The notes under the pieces are model-generated. The model was not told the DNA's origin, did no database searches, and saw only the letters and a list, made by a program, of their open reading frames with translations. Below, piece by piece: positions 45,475 through 45,795 of a DNA stretch of 45,795 bases. Position 1 is the stretch's first letter; each line of letters opens with the position of its first letter. Source of the stretch: an uncultured Ruminococcus sp. Lineage in GTDB: Bacteria; Bacillota; Clostridia; Oscillospirales; Acutalibacteraceae. The position numbers and the translations under genes were made by a program. The stretch lies in NCBI GenBank assembly GCA_944412525.1, contig CALYBM010000016.1, positions 1 through 45,795 of the forward strand. The letters are read 5' to 3'.

Positions 45475-45795
45475 TCAATTATTTGTTGTTGATAGCAGCC
45501 TGTGCAGAAAGGAAAAAACAATGGGTTTTTTTATGAAATCGCTGTTACTCTCATTCTCTTTCCTATGTAATGAGGAAATCTGCTCGATTTCCTCTAACCT
45601 GATAATTGCCCGTCCCTTTCTACCATCAGCAGTAAATGTCGCCTTGGCATCAACCGTTCCGTGTAAATGAATATACCAGTCAAAGGTCTTATCCGTTGTC
45701 GGCGTTACTCTATACACGAATTGATTGATAACATCCCTGCTAATCTTTGTGCCGCTGAAATCAATCAGCGTATTCAGCGTCTTAATAATCTCGTC
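45475..45795 (-). CDS. Probable serine recombinase, C-terminal part (truncated by window edge)
   Basis: The minus-strand frame is open from the window edge to the stop at 45475 (106 residues visible). It reads DEIIKTLNTLIDFSGTKISRD then INQFVYRVTPTTDKTFDWYIHL. The pattern of helix, I-N-x-F-V-x-x-V and an acidic/aromatic beta hairpin matches the C-terminal end of large serine recombinases/DUF4368-type resolvases from Clostridia mobile elements. The catalytic domain would lie beyond 45795, so the identification rests on this tail alone. It suggests that a mobile element begins here. Confidence 0.5.
   Translation of the reverse strand, partial: DEIIKTLNTLIDFSGTKISRDVINQFVYRVTPTTDKTFDWYIHLHGTVDAKATFTADGRKGRAIIRLEEIEQISSLHRKENESNSDFIKKPIVFSFLHRLLSTTNN

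Overview
The window is a low-GC Gram-positive (Bacillota) chromosome segment, most likely from a Clostridia member of the Ruminococcus/Oscillospiraceae kind. The evidence is Bacillota-type housekeeping linkage (ylxM-ffh, mutS2, yqzL-recO, alr-polA, khpA), strong SD sequences, TTGACA/TATAAT promoters, and a surface-protein cluster with starch-binding (X25/CBM26-like) and cohesin-like modules. That combination recalls the Ruminococcus bromii amylosome. The organism assignment is inference.

Layout. (1) 1-3840: a visibly GC-richer accessory block. It holds the 3' part of a SPL-type radical SAM gene, then an Rrf2 regulator divergent from an NADPH:quinone-type oxidoreductase and an EFR1-type flavodoxin/ferredoxin protein. 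A ~70-bp hairpin-forming repeat is found at both borders. (2) 3900-6430: small, decaying accessory genes. These include frameshifted remnants, a SLOG (DUF2493-like) gene with a truncated second copy of its 5' end, and a duplicated ribbon-helix-helix plus XRE regulator module. (3) 6490-8950: an ArsC/Spx-like reductase, then a cupin, a polyferredoxin-type protein and a Crp/Fnr regulator that share a palindromic operator. (4) 9120-23400: the core block. On the minus strand are ylxM-ffh-rpsP-khpA. On the plus strand are phoH-like, ybeY, dgkA, era, yqzL-recO, mutS2, rimM-trmD, HPr, uvrC, rsmD-coaD and a coiled-coil protein. (5) 23600-28730: a PutP-type Na+/proline symporter (minus), then an AT-rich pair made of a secreted subtilase and a membrane acyltransferase. 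(6) 29120-37570: alr-polA-LMW phosphatase-rimI-tsaD, a Q/N/Y-rich DUF4190-type membrane protein, a DUF2752 protein, a cyclophilin and galE. (7) 37640-43850: three consecutive surface-protein genes, each with its own promoter. They are a 1303-aa multimodular scaffold (X25-like pairs, three cohesin-like domains, TEP linkers, NVQTG cell-wall signal), a 270-aa membrane-anchored single cohesin-like protein, and a 333-aa CBM26-like protein with the same NVQTG C-terminus. (8) 44300-45795: a membrane protein/TetR pair and the C-terminus of a probable serine recombinase that runs off the window.

The most interesting system is region 7: a candidate cell-surface alpha-glucan capture scaffold with an atypical sortase-like signal shared by two of its three proteins. 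No rRNA, tRNA, CRISPR array or confidently recognised riboswitch was seen.
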